DNA from: JBAXTE01 sp963556065 | GTDB lineage: Bacteria; Bacteroidota; Bacteroidia; Bacteroidales; WCHB1-69 | Length of the DNA stretch: 64,000 nucleotides | Direction: 5' to 3' | Assembly (NCBI GenBank): GCA_963556065.3 | Contig: CAUVYH020000004.1 | Span: 1 to 64,000, forward strand | Part shown: piece by piece, positions 46,668 to 55,462 of the stretch | How the letters are laid out: the number at the start of each line of letters is the position of its first letter | Position numbering within the stretch: the first letter of the stretch is position 1 | Translations under genes and position numbers: made by a program | Notes under the pieces: generated by a model | The model's database searches: none | What the model was told of the DNA's origin: nothing | Seen by the model: only the letters and a program-made list of their open reading frames with translations

Positions 46668-46760
46668 AAAGTGGATCAGTTGATGGGTTTATAGGTTGAT
46701 CAGTTGGGGTTTCCCTATAAACTTATAAACCAATAAACTTATAAACTTAAAATAACAGAA

Positions 46761-47273
46761 ATGAAGTCGATTATATCAACAATATTTTTTATAATAGCGA
46801 CAAATATCGCTTTTGCACAAACTAAAATTGTGACTCACGACAGTCTGTCGATAGAGAATAAGATCTATTACCTTAAAAGCAACCATACCCTCTTCACAGG
46901 CACTGCCATAAGTTACAACAACGGCGTTAAAGTCATTGAAACCCAATATGTCAATGGAAAAGTAGATGGCGTAGAAATTCTTTATTTTGCAAATGGAAAA
47001 ATTGAAACCGAGAGTCAATACAAAGACGGAAAATTCAACGGAGTAATGAAAAATTACTACTCCGACGGAAGCCTTAAAAGTGAAGAGTTGTACGTAAACG
47101 ACTACAAAAATGGCAAATCAACATATTATTTTCCTTTTGAACGGAAAGAAAAAGAGGGATATTATGAAAATTGCATGGAAATAGGCACTTGGACTTTTTG
47201 GGATGAAAACGGAAAAAAGATTGCCGAAAAAGAGTATAAAAACGGGGAAATTGTCAACGAAAAAAAATTCTGA
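46761..47273 (+). CDS. Secreted MORN-repeat-like (YwqK-type) protein
   Basis: A 170-residue protein with a signal peptide (MKSIISTIFFIIATNIAFAQ). The mature part has four to five repeats of about 22 residues of the MORN/YwqK kind: YNNGVKVIETQYVNGKVDG, YFANGKIETESQYKDGKFNG, YYSDGSLKSEELYVND and a last WDENGKKIAEKEYKNGE. These repeats build a beta meander on the cell envelope, and are sometimes labelled antitoxin-like in databases, for which there is no evidence here. It stands alone before yebC. The 90 bp upstream hold TAAACTTATAA-type repeats and a hairpin. Confidence 0.78.
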   Translation: MKSIISTIFFIIATNIAFAQTKIVTHDSLSIENKIYYLKSNHTLFTGTAISYNNGVKVIETQYVNGKVDGVEILYFANGKIETESQYKDGKFNGVMKNYYSDGSLKSEELYVNDYKNGKSTYYFPFERKEKEGYYENCMEIGTWTFWDENGKKIAEKEYKNGEIVNEKKF

Positions 47274-47327
47274 AACAAATCAGTAAAAACACAATAAATT
47301 TGATATTAATTTAAATACCAATTAGTT

Positions 47328-48074
47328 ATGTCAGGTCACAATAAATGGTCAACCATTAAAAGAAAAAAAGGAGCTCTTGATTCCAAACGATCAAAGATTT
47401 TCTCAAGAATAATTAAAGAAATTGCAGTAGCTGTAAAGGAAAGCGGACCCGATCCGGATAACAACCCCAAATTACGGTTATGCATTCAGAATGCCAAAGG
47501 GGCAAATATGCCTAAAGACAATATCCAGCGAGCCATCAGCAAAGCAGGAGATAAAGATGCCGCCACCTTTCAGGAAGTTACTTACGAAGGCTACGCCCAA
47601 GGAGGCACCGCAATTTTTGTGGAATGCCTAACCGATAACCTGCAACGTACAATTTCCAATGTACGAATGATTTTCAACAAACTAGGTGGCACCCTAGGAA
47701 CAAACGGTTCGTTAAGCTTTATTTTTACCCGAAAAGGAGTTTTCACTTTTCCTTCTGCCGGTATTAATATGGATGATATCGAAATGGAATTAATCGATGG
47801 CGGTGCCGAAGATATTGAAGTCGGTGAAGATACGATCACCGTATATACAGCAATGGAAGATTTCGGAGCCATGCAGAAAAAAATGGAACAACTCAATATC
47901 GAATGTGAATCTGCAGAGCTTCAACGAATTCCTAATGAAACCAAAAAGTTGGAAATCGATGTTGTGAGAAAAGTGATGAAACTGATCGATATGCTGGAAG
48001 AAAATGATGATGTTCAAACGGTATTCCACAATATCGAACTCACGGATGAGATTATGGAAGAATTGGAGAAATAA
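47328..48074 (+). CDS. yebC: YebC/PmpR family DNA-binding protein
   Basis: A 248-residue protein with the family start SGHNKWSTIKRKKGALDSKRSKIFSRIIKEI, then NPKLRLCIQNAKGANMPKDNIQRAI, VTYEGYAQGGTAIFVECLTDNLQRT and NGSLSFIFTRKGVF. YebC proteins are involved in translation of stretches that stall ribosomes and/or act as transcription regulators. The length is normal. It is intact and ends in a good terminator (48093-48124). Confidence 0.95.
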   Translation: MSGHNKWSTIKRKKGALDSKRSKIFSRIIKEIAVAVKESGPDPDNNPKLRLCIQNAKGANMPKDNIQRAISKAGDKDAATFQEVTYEGYAQGGTAIFVECLTDNLQRTISNVRMIFNKLGGTLGTNGSLSFIFTRKGVFTFPSAGINMDDIEMELIDGGAEDIEVGEDTITVYTAMEDFGAMQKKMEQLNIECESAELQRIPNETKKLEIDVVRKVMKLIDMLEENDDVQTVFHNIELTDEIMEELEK

Positions 48075-48092
48075 AGAGTTCCATTTTATTCT

Positions 48093-48124
48093 AAAAAAGG
48101 AGCCGAAATCGACTCCTTTTTTTC
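48093..48124 (+). terminator. Rho-independent terminator of yebC
   Basis: AAAAAAGGAG and CTCCTTTTTTT pair around CCGAAATCGA, followed by Ts. As the stem is symmetric it could also end the cyd transcript coming from the right. Confidence 0.85.
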
Positions 48125-48131
48125 TTTATTT

Positions 48132-48257
48132 TTATTCAGATTCACTGTACGACGATTTTTCAAACCGTTTAAGCATTAGCTTTATCCCTTGGTAACTCAC
48201 AATAATAAGCGCAGGCCAAGCCAACAGCCATAATATTTGCACTAAATATTCATTCAT
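48132..48257 (-). CDS. Small single-TM protein after cydB (CydX-like)
   Basis: A 41-residue ORF directly downstream of cydB (15 bp) on the same strand, starting ATG at 48257 with AAAGGAG 7 nt upstream, a strong Shine-Dalgarno. The protein is MNEYLVQILWLLAWPALIIV followed by a basic KLMLKRFEK end: one membrane helix with Trp near the start and a short charged tail. In gamma-proteobacteria the third subunit CydX sits at the same place and has the same size and topology. Homology to CydX is not shown, so the name is by position and shape. It is too short for common gene callers. Confidence 0.65.
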   Translation of the reverse strand: MNEYLVQILWLLAWPALIIVSYQGIKLMLKRFEKSSYSESE

Positions 48258-48272
48258 ATAAACTCCTTTCAA

Positions 48273-49430
48273 TTAATAAAGATGAGATTCCTGACTGATT
48301 TCGTCGTTGTCTATTTTTTTACTACTGATTGATTTCCATGCATACCAGATGTAAGCCAAAACAAACGGCACAAGTAACGACACGTAACTCATTACCGTTA
48401 ACGTATATTGGCTCGAAGAACTGTTGGTAATCGTTAGCGAGCTTTGCAAATCGTAAGTAGAAGGATAATAAGATGTGTTGTTAAAACCAACGCTTATTAA
48501 CAGCGACCAAACGGTAAACACAGTTCCTATTCCGGCAAACCAAATTCCTCTGGATGTGGTTTTGAAAACTGAAATTCCAATTCCCCAAAGTACCCCGACG
48601 ACACCTAATAAAAACATAACCAACAAGACGGGCATCGCTAAAAAGTTATTGAAGTACTTAAATGGTTCTAAAAACACCTCTTTCGTTACCGGATTTACAG
48701 CAAAACCATCGCTTAGCAAAGTCCAGCCTAAAAATGTCAGGAAAAACACTAAAAATGGAATCGCATTCAAAACAAGTTGTTTTTTTGCTCTCTTGAGCAA
48801 ATCAATACTATCGATGGAATTCATCATATAAAGTAATCCCAATACACGGGCAAGAAACATAATTGCTAGTCCGAGAAGTACATTTTGAAAATTTAACACC
48901 GCTTCCAAGCCATGAGCCGGATGTTGCCATGAAGAGATGGTTAAATTTCCGGATATCTGAGCAATGTTGGCCTTGTCAACGGAAAAAGCCGATCCTGTAA
49001 AAAATGTTCCTACGGCAGTTCCAAGCAAAAGGGGACCCAACAAACCATTGATTAAAAGAAAGGTATCGAAAGTTTTCTTTCCCAAAAAATTATTCGGTTT
49101 TGATCGAAATTCGTAGGACACTGCCTGTATAACGAAACTGAAAAGTATAGCAATCCAAACCCAGTATGCACCACCGAAACTAGTGGAATAAAACAATGGA
49201 AACGAAGCAAAGAATGCCCCGCCAAACGTTACCAAAGTAGTAAAAGTAAATTCCCATTTACGTCCCATGGAGTTTACAATCATGGACTTTTCCGTTTCGT
49301 TTTTTCCAAGAATAGCAATAAAAGTTTGTCCTCCCTGAACGAAGAAGAGGAAAACCATCAACGCACCCAATAAAGTTACAATTATCCACCAATATTGTTG
49401 CAAGGTGAAATATGAAAAAGTTTCAAACAT
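48273..49430 (-). CDS. cydB: Cytochrome bd ubiquinol oxidase subunit II
   Basis: A 385-residue membrane protein with about nine helices, starting MFETFSYFTLQQYWWIIVTLLGALMVFLFFVQGGQTF, the usual CydB opening. It has SMGRKWEFTFTTLVTFGGAFFASFPLFYSTSFGGAY and GLLGPLLLGTAVGTFFTG. It holds no haem itself and pairs with CydA in the quinol-oxidising oxidase. The start overlaps the cydA stop (TAATG). Confidence 0.93.
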   Translation of the reverse strand: MFETFSYFTLQQYWWIIVTLLGALMVFLFFVQGGQTFIAILGKNETEKSMIVNSMGRKWEFTFTTLVTFGGAFFASFPLFYSTSFGGAYWVWIAILFSFVIQAVSYEFRSKPNNFLGKKTFDTFLLINGLLGPLLLGTAVGTFFTGSAFSVDKANIAQISGNLTISSWQHPAHGLEAVLNFQNVLLGLAIMFLARVLGLLYMMNSIDSIDLLKRAKKQLVLNAIPFLVFFLTFLGWTLLSDGFAVNPVTKEVFLEPFKYFNNFLAMPVLLVMFLLGVVGVLWGIGISVFKTTSRGIWFAGIGTVFTVWSLLISVGFNNTSYYPSTYDLQSSLTITNSSSSQYTLTVMSYVSLLVPFVLAYIWYAWKSISSKKIDNDEISQESHLY

Positions 49431-50980
49431 TAGTTGTTTCCTCCATCATTAGTTTTCGGACCAATTTTAATTTGTTTAAGCATGATTTTCAGCTCGGCAA
49501 TCAACAAAGTCGTAAATATAACAGCAAACAGCACAAATGTTGTTTGTACAGCCCCTACCTCTATGCGTGATACAGCAGCAGTTACAGGTAATAAGTCCTG
49601 AACGACCCATGGTTGACGCCCCATTTCGGCAACAATCCAACCGGCCTGCCCGGCCAAATACGTTAACGGAATTGCCAACACCGACAATCTCAAGAACCAT
49701 TTATACTTTTCGATTGGTTTTCTTAGTACTAACCACAATGAAACCACAAAAATAAAAAGAAATAACAGTCCCAATCCAACCATAATTCTAAAGCTATAAA
49801 AAGTCATAGGGACATTAGGAATCGTTTGCTCGGGTGAAGCAAAATAACCGTAACCAAAGTACTTCCAATTTGCTTGAAGCGTATCTAATGCACCTTTAGC
49901 AGTAAGAGAATCACCTGTTTTTTTTGCATTTTTGTATCTACCCAATGCATTGATCGCTATTTTTCCCTTGTCGATTTTTTCCTGCATTGGAATAATTCCA
50001 TACTTTTGATTTCCGTTGATTAAATCATCTATTCCGGGAACGAATGATTTAAAATCGCGGAAACTCAGATATGACAAAGCATATGGAATTTCATGCTTAA
50101 AGACGAAAGCCTCTTTTCCATCATTAACTTTTTTACCGGGAGTTGTTATCCCGATGGTAGTCAATCCTGCATTTTCAGTACCTTTGTATAGGCTCTCCAT
50201 GGCCGCTAACTTCATGGGCTGTTTCTGGGCCACTTGATTTCCTGAGCCGTCTCCTGTAAATATGGTGAACAGGGTTGCTATAATTCCAAACACGGAGCCC
50301 AAAACGATACTGCGCTTGGCAAAAACCACATGTCTGTTTTTCAGCAGGAACCACGCGCTAATACCGACCACAAACATGGCCCCGGTGATAAATCCGGAAG
50401 AGATGGTATGTAAGAACTTTTGAACAGAATAGGGATTTAAAAAGACATCCCAAAAATTAAGCATCTCATTACGAGCTGTGTCCGGATTAAAAACCGTTCC
50501 CGTAGGTGAACTCATCCAGCCATTAGCAACTAAAATCCATAAAGCCGACAAGTTGGCTCCAAAAGCCACCATCCACGTGGAAATCAAATGAAACCGTTTG
50601 CTTACTTTATTCCAGCCAAAAAACATGACTGCAATAAAAGTAGATTCGATAAAAAAGGCCATAATTCCCTCAATAGCAAGAGGTGCCCCAAAAATATCGC
50701 CGACAAACCATGAGTAATTGGACCAGTTGGTGCCAAACTCAAATTCAAGAATAATTCCTGTAGCTACGCCAATGGCAAAATTGATTCCGAAAAGAGTCAT
50801 CCAGAATTTCGTAATACGCTTCCATTCCGGATCTCCCGTTTTAACGTAGATCGTTTCGGCAAAAGCAATAATAAAAGAAAGTCCAAGAGTAAGCGGCACA
50901 AACAGCCAATGGTACATAGCCGTAAGTGCAAATTGACCTCTTGACCAATCCACTAAGCTAGGGTCGATGTTTAACAGCAT
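49430..50980 (-). CDS. cydA: Cytochrome bd ubiquinol oxidase subunit I
   Basis: A 516-residue subunit that carries haems b558, b595 and d. It has the haem-ligand region AMYHWLFVPLTLG (His24), GIILEFEFGTNWSNYS with the conserved Glu, GAPLAIEGIMAFFIESTF, FLHTISSGFITGAMF (His of b558) and the quinol-loop end GWIVAEMGRQPWVV. The oxidase has high oxygen affinity and protects anaerobes against traces of O2 while generating proton motive force. First large gene of the minus-strand operon DUF4492-cydA-cydB-small ORF. Confidence 0.95.
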   Translation of the reverse strand: MLLNIDPSLVDWSRGQFALTAMYHWLFVPLTLGLSFIIAFAETIYVKTGDPEWKRITKFWMTLFGINFAIGVATGIILEFEFGTNWSNYSWFVGDIFGAPLAIEGIMAFFIESTFIAVMFFGWNKVSKRFHLISTWMVAFGANLSALWILVANGWMSSPTGTVFNPDTARNEMLNFWDVFLNPYSVQKFLHTISSGFITGAMFVVGISAWFLLKNRHVVFAKRSIVLGSVFGIIATLFTIFTGDGSGNQVAQKQPMKLAAMESLYKGTENAGLTTIGITTPGKKVNDGKEAFVFKHEIPYALSYLSFRDFKSFVPGIDDLINGNQKYGIIPMQEKIDKGKIAINALGRYKNAKKTGDSLTAKGALDTLQANWKYFGYGYFASPEQTIPNVPMTFYSFRIMVGLGLLFLFIFVVSLWLVLRKPIEKYKWFLRLSVLAIPLTYLAGQAGWIVAEMGRQPWVVQDLLPVTAAVSRIEVGAVQTTFVLFAVIFTTLLIAELKIMLKQIKIGPKTNDGGNN

Positions 50981-51019
50981 AAGTTTTCAATATTAGTGAT
51001 ACATTAATTTAATTATTCT

Positions 51020-51264
51020 AACGACTACTTGTCAATTCTTCTAAAACATGATCTCCTTTATCTTTATCGTTACTGTAGCGCTCATTTAAAAAGTTAGGAA
51101 AAAACAACAATTTCAAGATTATAAACATTACAAAAAGTTTAATCAGGATAATTGCCCACAACGTTTTTCCAAGCTTCATATTTTTGAAACCCTCCCAAAT
51201 AAAAATTTAATACAGAAACCATAGGTTTAAAAAATCCACCCATTATATTCAAGTTTAAATTCAT
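51020..51264 (-). CDS. DUF4492 membrane protein of the cyd operon, frameshifted
   Basis: Immediately upstream of cydA. The frame starting MGGFFKPMVSVLNFYLGGF (ATG 51243, or 51264) switches near 51181-51186 to MKLGKTLWAIILIKLFVMFIILKLLFFPNFLNE. After a second shift near 51057-51062 it ends GDHVLEELTSSR at 51020. The joined sequence matches the DUF4492 pattern (FYxxGF-x-M-x-LGKTLW-x-II-x-IKLFVMF), a short one-helix protein seen next to cydAB in Bacteroidetes and Campylobacterota. It probably helps assembly or stability of the oxidase; this is inference. Both breaks are one extra base. Confidence 0.7.
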
Positions 51265-51295
51265 CCTCTTTTTTCTCTGCCAATCAATATACAAT

Positions 51296-51333
51296 AAAAA
51301 AAGGCACTTTGTTTAATCCAAAGCACCTTTTTA
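51296..51333. terminator. Bidirectional terminator-like hairpin
   Basis: AAAAAGGCACTTTG and CAAAGCACCTTTTT form a stem around TTTAATC with A and T tracts on both sides. It lies between the TPM operon (ending to the left) and cyd (starting to the left). Confidence 0.6.
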
Positions 51334-51358
51334 CAATATTTTTAAAGAAAATTTGAAA

Positions 51359-52165
51359 TCACCAGCTTCCACTGGCTCCACCTCCGCCAAAGTCGCCTCC
51401 GCCAAAGCCGCCAAAACCGCCGTCGGATGAACCGCCTCCGCCAAAGCCGCCTCCGCCACCTCGTCCGCCGCCCATCATGAGCATGGTGAGAATCCAAAAC
51501 AATCCATTATCCGATCCTCTGCTACTAATACTTGAACCTTTTTTTCTGGAAGAAATTCTCATCAAAAAATAGATAAAAAATATCGCTAAAACAGGAAACA
51601 AAATTAATCCAAACCCGAAAGATTTTTCATGGTGCATTTTCTTATATGAAGCCTCGGTGTATTCGCCGGATGCAAATTTTGTTATCGTGTTTACAGCACT
51701 ATCTATACCGGCATAATAATTTTCATTTTTAAACTGGGGGATCATATCATAATCCACTATTTGACCGGCTGTAGCATCGGGAATTACGCCTTCGAGTCCA
51801 TAACCGACAGAAATTCGGGCTTCTCCATGAGTATCTATGGTTTTTGGTTTTACAACGATGACTACTCCATTATCCTTTCCTTTGCTCCCCACTCCCCATT
51901 TTGCACCCAATTCATCAGCAAACTGGTCAATGCCATATTCGCCAAATGAATTTGTAATAACCACACATATCTGATTTGAAGTTTTATTATCAATTTCCAC
52001 CAGTCTTTGCTCAAGCAAATCACGCTGTGTTTGAGATAATTTATTCGCATAATCGTTTACCAATCTGGGTGGAGAAGGGCGAACCGGTATTTGTGAAAAG
52101 CCCCAAACAGATACGAATATGAACAAAAGGAGTATCGCTGTTTTATTAATCTTTAATTTCATCAA
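51359..52165 (-). CDS. TPM-domain membrane protein (YgcG family)
   Basis: A 268-residue protein with a signal peptide or N-terminal anchor (to VWGFSQIPV). The TPM domain (about 28-165) has LVNDYANKLSQTQRDLLEQRLVEIDNKTSNQICVVI, DNGVVIVV and SVGYGLEGVIPDATAGQI. One membrane helix follows (FGLILFPVLAIFFIYFLM), then a long Gly-rich tail (GGGRGGGGGFGGGG...). The TPM domain has been linked to phosphatase activity and to photosystem II repair in plants (TLP18.3). In bacteria it travels with LemA, as here: third gene of lemA-TPM-TPM. Confidence 0.88.
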   Translation of the reverse strand: MMKLKINKTAILLLFIFVSVWGFSQIPVRPSPPRLVNDYANKLSQTQRDLLEQRLVEIDNKTSNQICVVITNSFGEYGIDQFADELGAKWGVGSKGKDNGVVIVVKPKTIDTHGEARISVGYGLEGVIPDATAGQIVDYDMIPQFKNENYYAGIDSAVNTITKFASGEYTEASYKKMHHEKSFGFGLILFPVLAIFFIYFLMRISSRKKGSSISSRGSDNGLFWILTMLMMGGGRGGGGGFGGGGSSDGGFGGFGGGDFGGGGASGSW

Positions 52166-52173
52166 CTGTATAT

Positions 52174-52671
52174 TTATTGTTCAACCGTCTCATTTTCAGG
52201 ATTCGTTGTTACCGATTGTGCAAGTTCGGCTTCGTCGAAAGAGATATCATCATTCAACTCGTTGGCATCATTGCGTTGGTGAGGAAAGTGTGTTTTTAAT
52301 TTTTTACCCACCATTTTCACAGAAGTAATAATTCCTTTTGAAAACTCTTCCTTTCTGAAATTAATAAGCATATTCGTTTTAACTTCTTCCCAGAAATCAT
52401 CGGGAACAATGCTGTTTATCCCCTCGTCACCAATTATGGCAAACTTACGAGAACTTACCGCTAAGTAAATAAGCACCCCGTTGTGATACTCCGTTTGGTT
52501 CATTTTGAGGCGCTTGAAAACATATAAAGCCCGTTCAATAGGATCGCCCTCGCAATTAAGTTCTATATGTACCCTGATTTCGCCGGAAGTATCAAGCTCT
52601 GCGTCCTTAATAGCAAATTTGATATCTTCTTTTTGTTCCTTAGTAAAGAAATTTGAAGCATTCATTGTCAT
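52174..52671 (-). CDS. TPM-domain protein, soluble
   Basis: A 165-residue protein with a TPM domain of the short kind: FFTKEQKEDIKFAIKDAELDTSGEIRVHIELNCEGDP, NGVLIYLAVSSRKFAIIGDEGINSIVPDDFWEEV. No signal peptide. The C-terminal part is acidic. It sits between lemA (3 bp upstream) and the larger TPM protein gene (8 bp downstream), all on the minus strand, so the three form one transcription unit. Confidence 0.88.
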   Translation of the reverse strand: MTMNASNFFTKEQKEDIKFAIKDAELDTSGEIRVHIELNCEGDPIERALYVFKRLKMNQTEYHNGVLIYLAVSSRKFAIIGDEGINSIVPDDFWEEVKTNMLINFRKEEFSKGIITSVKMVGKKLKTHFPHQRNDANELNDDISFDEAELAQSVTTNPENETVEQ

Positions 52672-52674
52672 TTC

Positions 52675-53261
52675 TTAAAATTTCACCTCGGGAGCATTTT
52701 CCGTTCCCGGTTTTGATTCAAAGTAAGGCCTCTGATCAAATCCGAACATGGATGCTAAAATATTACGTGGAAATCTCCGAACATTAACATTGTAGGTTTT
52801 CACTGCATCATTATATTTTCTGCGCTCTACATTTATTCTATTTTCGGTACCGGCCAATTCGCGCTGTAAGTCTATAAAACTCTGGTTTGCTTTTTAAATC
52901 AGGGTACTTTTCTACCACAACCAAAAGTTTACTTAAGGAACTGCTAACCTGATTTTGGGCGGCTTCAAATTTTTTGAAAGATGTCGGATCCGAAGGATCA
53001 ACTTTTACCTGGGTTGCTGATGCTCTTGCATTAGTTACCTCAACTAAAGTCGATTTTTCAAAATCCGCATACCCTTTTAACCGTGCTTACCAAATTGGGA
53101 ATTAAATCTGCCCTCCGCTGATAAGAACTTTCAACATTCCCCCAACTTTTGTTCAGGTCTTCATCCGATTTAACCAAGCCATTGTATCCGCCAACAGCCC
53201 ACATTATAATTATTAATACTACAGCGCCGATTACGCCAAGAACAATCCATTTATTATTCAT
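52675..53261 (-). CDS. lemA: LemA family membrane protein, frameshifted
   Basis: The N-terminal frame has the LemA transmembrane start (IVLGVIGAVVLIIIMWAVGGYNGLVK) and DEDLNKSWGNVESSYQRRADLIPNLVSTVK. After one extra A (T4 on the plus strand, 53075-53078) the next frame reads KGYADFEKSTLVEVTNARASATQVK. After another in T5 52891-52895 it reads KANQSFIDLQRELAGTENRINVERRKYNDAVKTYNV, ending FGFDQRPYFESKPGTENAP. Joined, about 195 residues of the canonical LemA four-helix fold. Function unknown; inner-membrane, N terminus outside. Confidence 0.9.
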
Positions 53262-53346
53262 GTTTCTTATTTTTTAAATTAATACTTTACAAAGATATAT
53301 CTGAACTCATTATCCAATTATTATTTTCGGCAAATGATGATAAAAA

Positions 53347-53385
53347 TTCGGCAAAAAGCACCTTTAGACCGTACTTTTTGCCGAA
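53347..53385 (-). terminator. Rho-independent terminator of htpG
   Basis: A perfect 12-bp inverted repeat (TTCGGCAAAAAG at 53347-53358 and its complement at 53374-53385). On the minus strand it is followed by a T run. Confidence 0.85.
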
Positions 53386-53397
53386 ACAAAACAATGA

Positions 53398-55311
53398 TCA
53401 CTTTCCTATCAACGAAACACTACGTTTGATAAAATTATCCAAAGCTTCGCCTTCAAGAATATTCTGAGATAGCAATGCCAAATCGAGCAACTGCTTTACA
53501 ATTACTATTTTTTGTTCCTCTTCTGCTTCATGAATAACTTTATCCATAATCGGATGATTTGAATTCAGTACAATATTATACGAATCTAAACCAGGCATAA
53601 AACTTTTAGAGTTTCCACCATTAAGCGCCTGCATATCGCTCCAACGACGCATAAACTCAGAGCGGGTAATCATTACCGGTAAATCCGTTTCGCTCAAGCT
53701 TTCAGTAATAACCGAAAATTTTTCTTTTTGAACTTGACTTTCAAAGAGTTCCTTCAACCCTTTTTGCTCTTCGTCAGTTAACTTTGAAGGCATCAGTTCC
53801 TCTTTTTCAATCAGTTTATCAATAACATCAGCATCTACACGGTTAAAGCGACTCTTTTCAAATTTAGATTCAATGGTATTGATAAAATGTGCATCCAACA
53901 TTCCATCCATAATCAACACATCGTACCCTTTGTCTTTTGCCGACTGAATATATGTAAACTGTGCTTTTTCATTTGTGCTGTACAGATAGATTAACGATTC
54001 ATGCTTATCTTTCTGTAATGTTTCTATATGATTTTTGTATTCTTCAAAAGTAAAATATTTTCCTTCAATATTTTTAAATAAGAAAAACTTGGAAGCTCTT
54101 TCATAGAATTTTTCATCGGTAATCATACCGTATTGGATAAATATCTTGATATCGTCCCATTTCTTTTCAAAATCTTCACGATTCTGTTTAAACATCTCTT
54201 CTAATTTATCTGCCACCTTTTTGGATATGTGCGTAGATATTTTTTTTACACTGGCATCGCTTTGCAAATAACTACGCGATACGTTTAACGGGATATCGGG
54301 AGAGTCTATAACCCCGTGCAATAACATCAGGAAATCGGGAACAATACCTTCTAACTGATCGGTAATAAACACCTGATTGCAATAGAGATGTATCTTTTCC
54401 TTTTGTACTTCCATCGTAGTACGAGCCTTAGGGAAATAGAGGATGCCTGTTAAATTAAAAGGATAATCCACATTTAGATGAATACTGAACAACGGCTCTT
54501 CAAACGTATGAGGATAAAGCTCGTGATAGAACGATTTGTATTCCTCCTCGGTAATATCCGAAGGTGATTTTTTCCACAAAGGGTTCGTGTTGTTGATAAT
54601 CCGAGGATATTCAACTTCAATACGTTTAGGTTCCTTCTTTTCTTCGCCTTCTGCAACTTCTACATTCCCTTCTTCTTCTGTTTCCCAGCGTTTTTCGTTT
54701 CCAAAACGAATGGGAACAGGCAAAAATTTACAATACTTATTCAGCAATTCCAATATTTTATTTTCTTCTAAAAAGTCGAGCGCATCGTCTGCAATATGAA
54801 GAATGATATCCGTACCGCGGGTGGTCTTGTCAATTTCGTTGATGGTGTATTCGGTGCTGCCATCACACTCCCATATTACCGCAGGCACATCCGGTTTATA
54901 CGACTTCGTAATAATCTGAACCTTACTGGCAACCATAAACGAGGAATAAAATCCCAATCCGAAGTGGCCGATAATCGACGCAGAATCCACTCCTTTAAAC
55001 TTTTCCAAAAATTCTTCTGCGCTCGAAAATGCAATCTGATTAATATATTTATCAACCTCTTCGGCTGACATGCCAATACCCTTATCTCGAATAGTAAGTG
55101 TTCTGTTCTCTTTATCCGCTTCTATTTCGATCGTAATGTCTCCCATTTCCCCTTCAGCCTGTCCGATAGAGGAAAGCGCTTTCAGCTTTTGAGTTGCGTC
55201 CACAGCATTCGATACCAGCTCCCGTAAAAAGATGTCATGGTCGGAGTATAAAAATTTCTTGATAATTGGAAAAATGTTCTCAGTTTGTACGTTTATTGTT
55301 CCTTTTTGCAT
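53398..55311 (-). CDS. htpG: Molecular chaperone HtpG (Hsp90)
   Basis: A 637-residue Hsp90 with all parts. The N-terminal GHKL ATPase has FLRELVSNAVDATQK, TLTIRDKGIGMSAEE, IGHFGLGFYSSFMVA and RGTDIILHI. The middle domain has NTNPLWKKSPSDITEEEYKSFYHELYPHTFEEPL and NVSRSYLQSDA, which has the catalytic Arg region. The C-terminal dimerisation domain has NSNHPIMDKVIHE. The charged linker EEEGNVEVAEGEEKKE is short, as in bacteria. Intact and single, with its own terminator. Confidence 0.96.
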   Translation of the reverse strand: MQKGTINVQTENIFPIIKKFLYSDHDIFLRELVSNAVDATQKLKALSSIGQAEGEMGDITIEIEADKENRTLTIRDKGIGMSAEEVDKYINQIAFSSAEEFLEKFKGVDSASIIGHFGLGFYSSFMVASKVQIITKSYKPDVPAVIWECDGSTEYTINEIDKTTRGTDIILHIADDALDFLEENKILELLNKYCKFLPVPIRFGNEKRWETEEEGNVEVAEGEEKKEPKRIEVEYPRIINNTNPLWKKSPSDITEEEYKSFYHELYPHTFEEPLFSIHLNVDYPFNLTGILYFPKARTTMEVQKEKIHLYCNQVFITDQLEGIVPDFLMLLHGVIDSPDIPLNVSRSYLQSDASVKKISTHISKKVADKLEEMFKQNREDFEKKWDDIKIFIQYGMITDEKFYERASKFFLFKNIEGKYFTFEEYKNHIETLQKDKHESLIYLYSTNEKAQFTYIQSAKDKGYDVLIMDGMLDAHFINTIESKFEKSRFNRVDADVIDKLIEKEELMPSKLTDEEQKGLKELFESQVQKEKFSVITESLSETDLPVMITRSEFMRRWSDMQALNGGNSKSFMPGLDSYNIVLNSNHPIMDKVIHEAEEEQKIVIVKQLLDLALLSQNILEGEALDNFIKRSVSLIGK

Positions 55312-55407
55312 AGTTATAATAATTTTAGAGTTTTTAATTTTTTGAAACTCAATCGGTCAAAACATATACCAATCCTAATGTTCTGTCATATTGACATGAA
55401 AAGATGA

Positions 55408-55439
55408 CAAAAAAGGGAATCCCCAAAACGGCATTCCCT
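55408..55439 (-). terminator. Rho-independent terminator of glmS
   Basis: On the minus strand AGGGAAT and ATTCCCT pair around GCCGTTTTGGGG, followed by a T run. Confidence 0.8.
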
Positions 55440-55462
55440 AATATTTTATAATTTGCATTCTG

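Noticed and set aside
46761..47273. Antitoxin of a toxin-antitoxin pair (database-style label for YwqK proteins)
   Set aside because: It is secreted and has no toxin partner nearby; MORN-like repeats explain the sequence.
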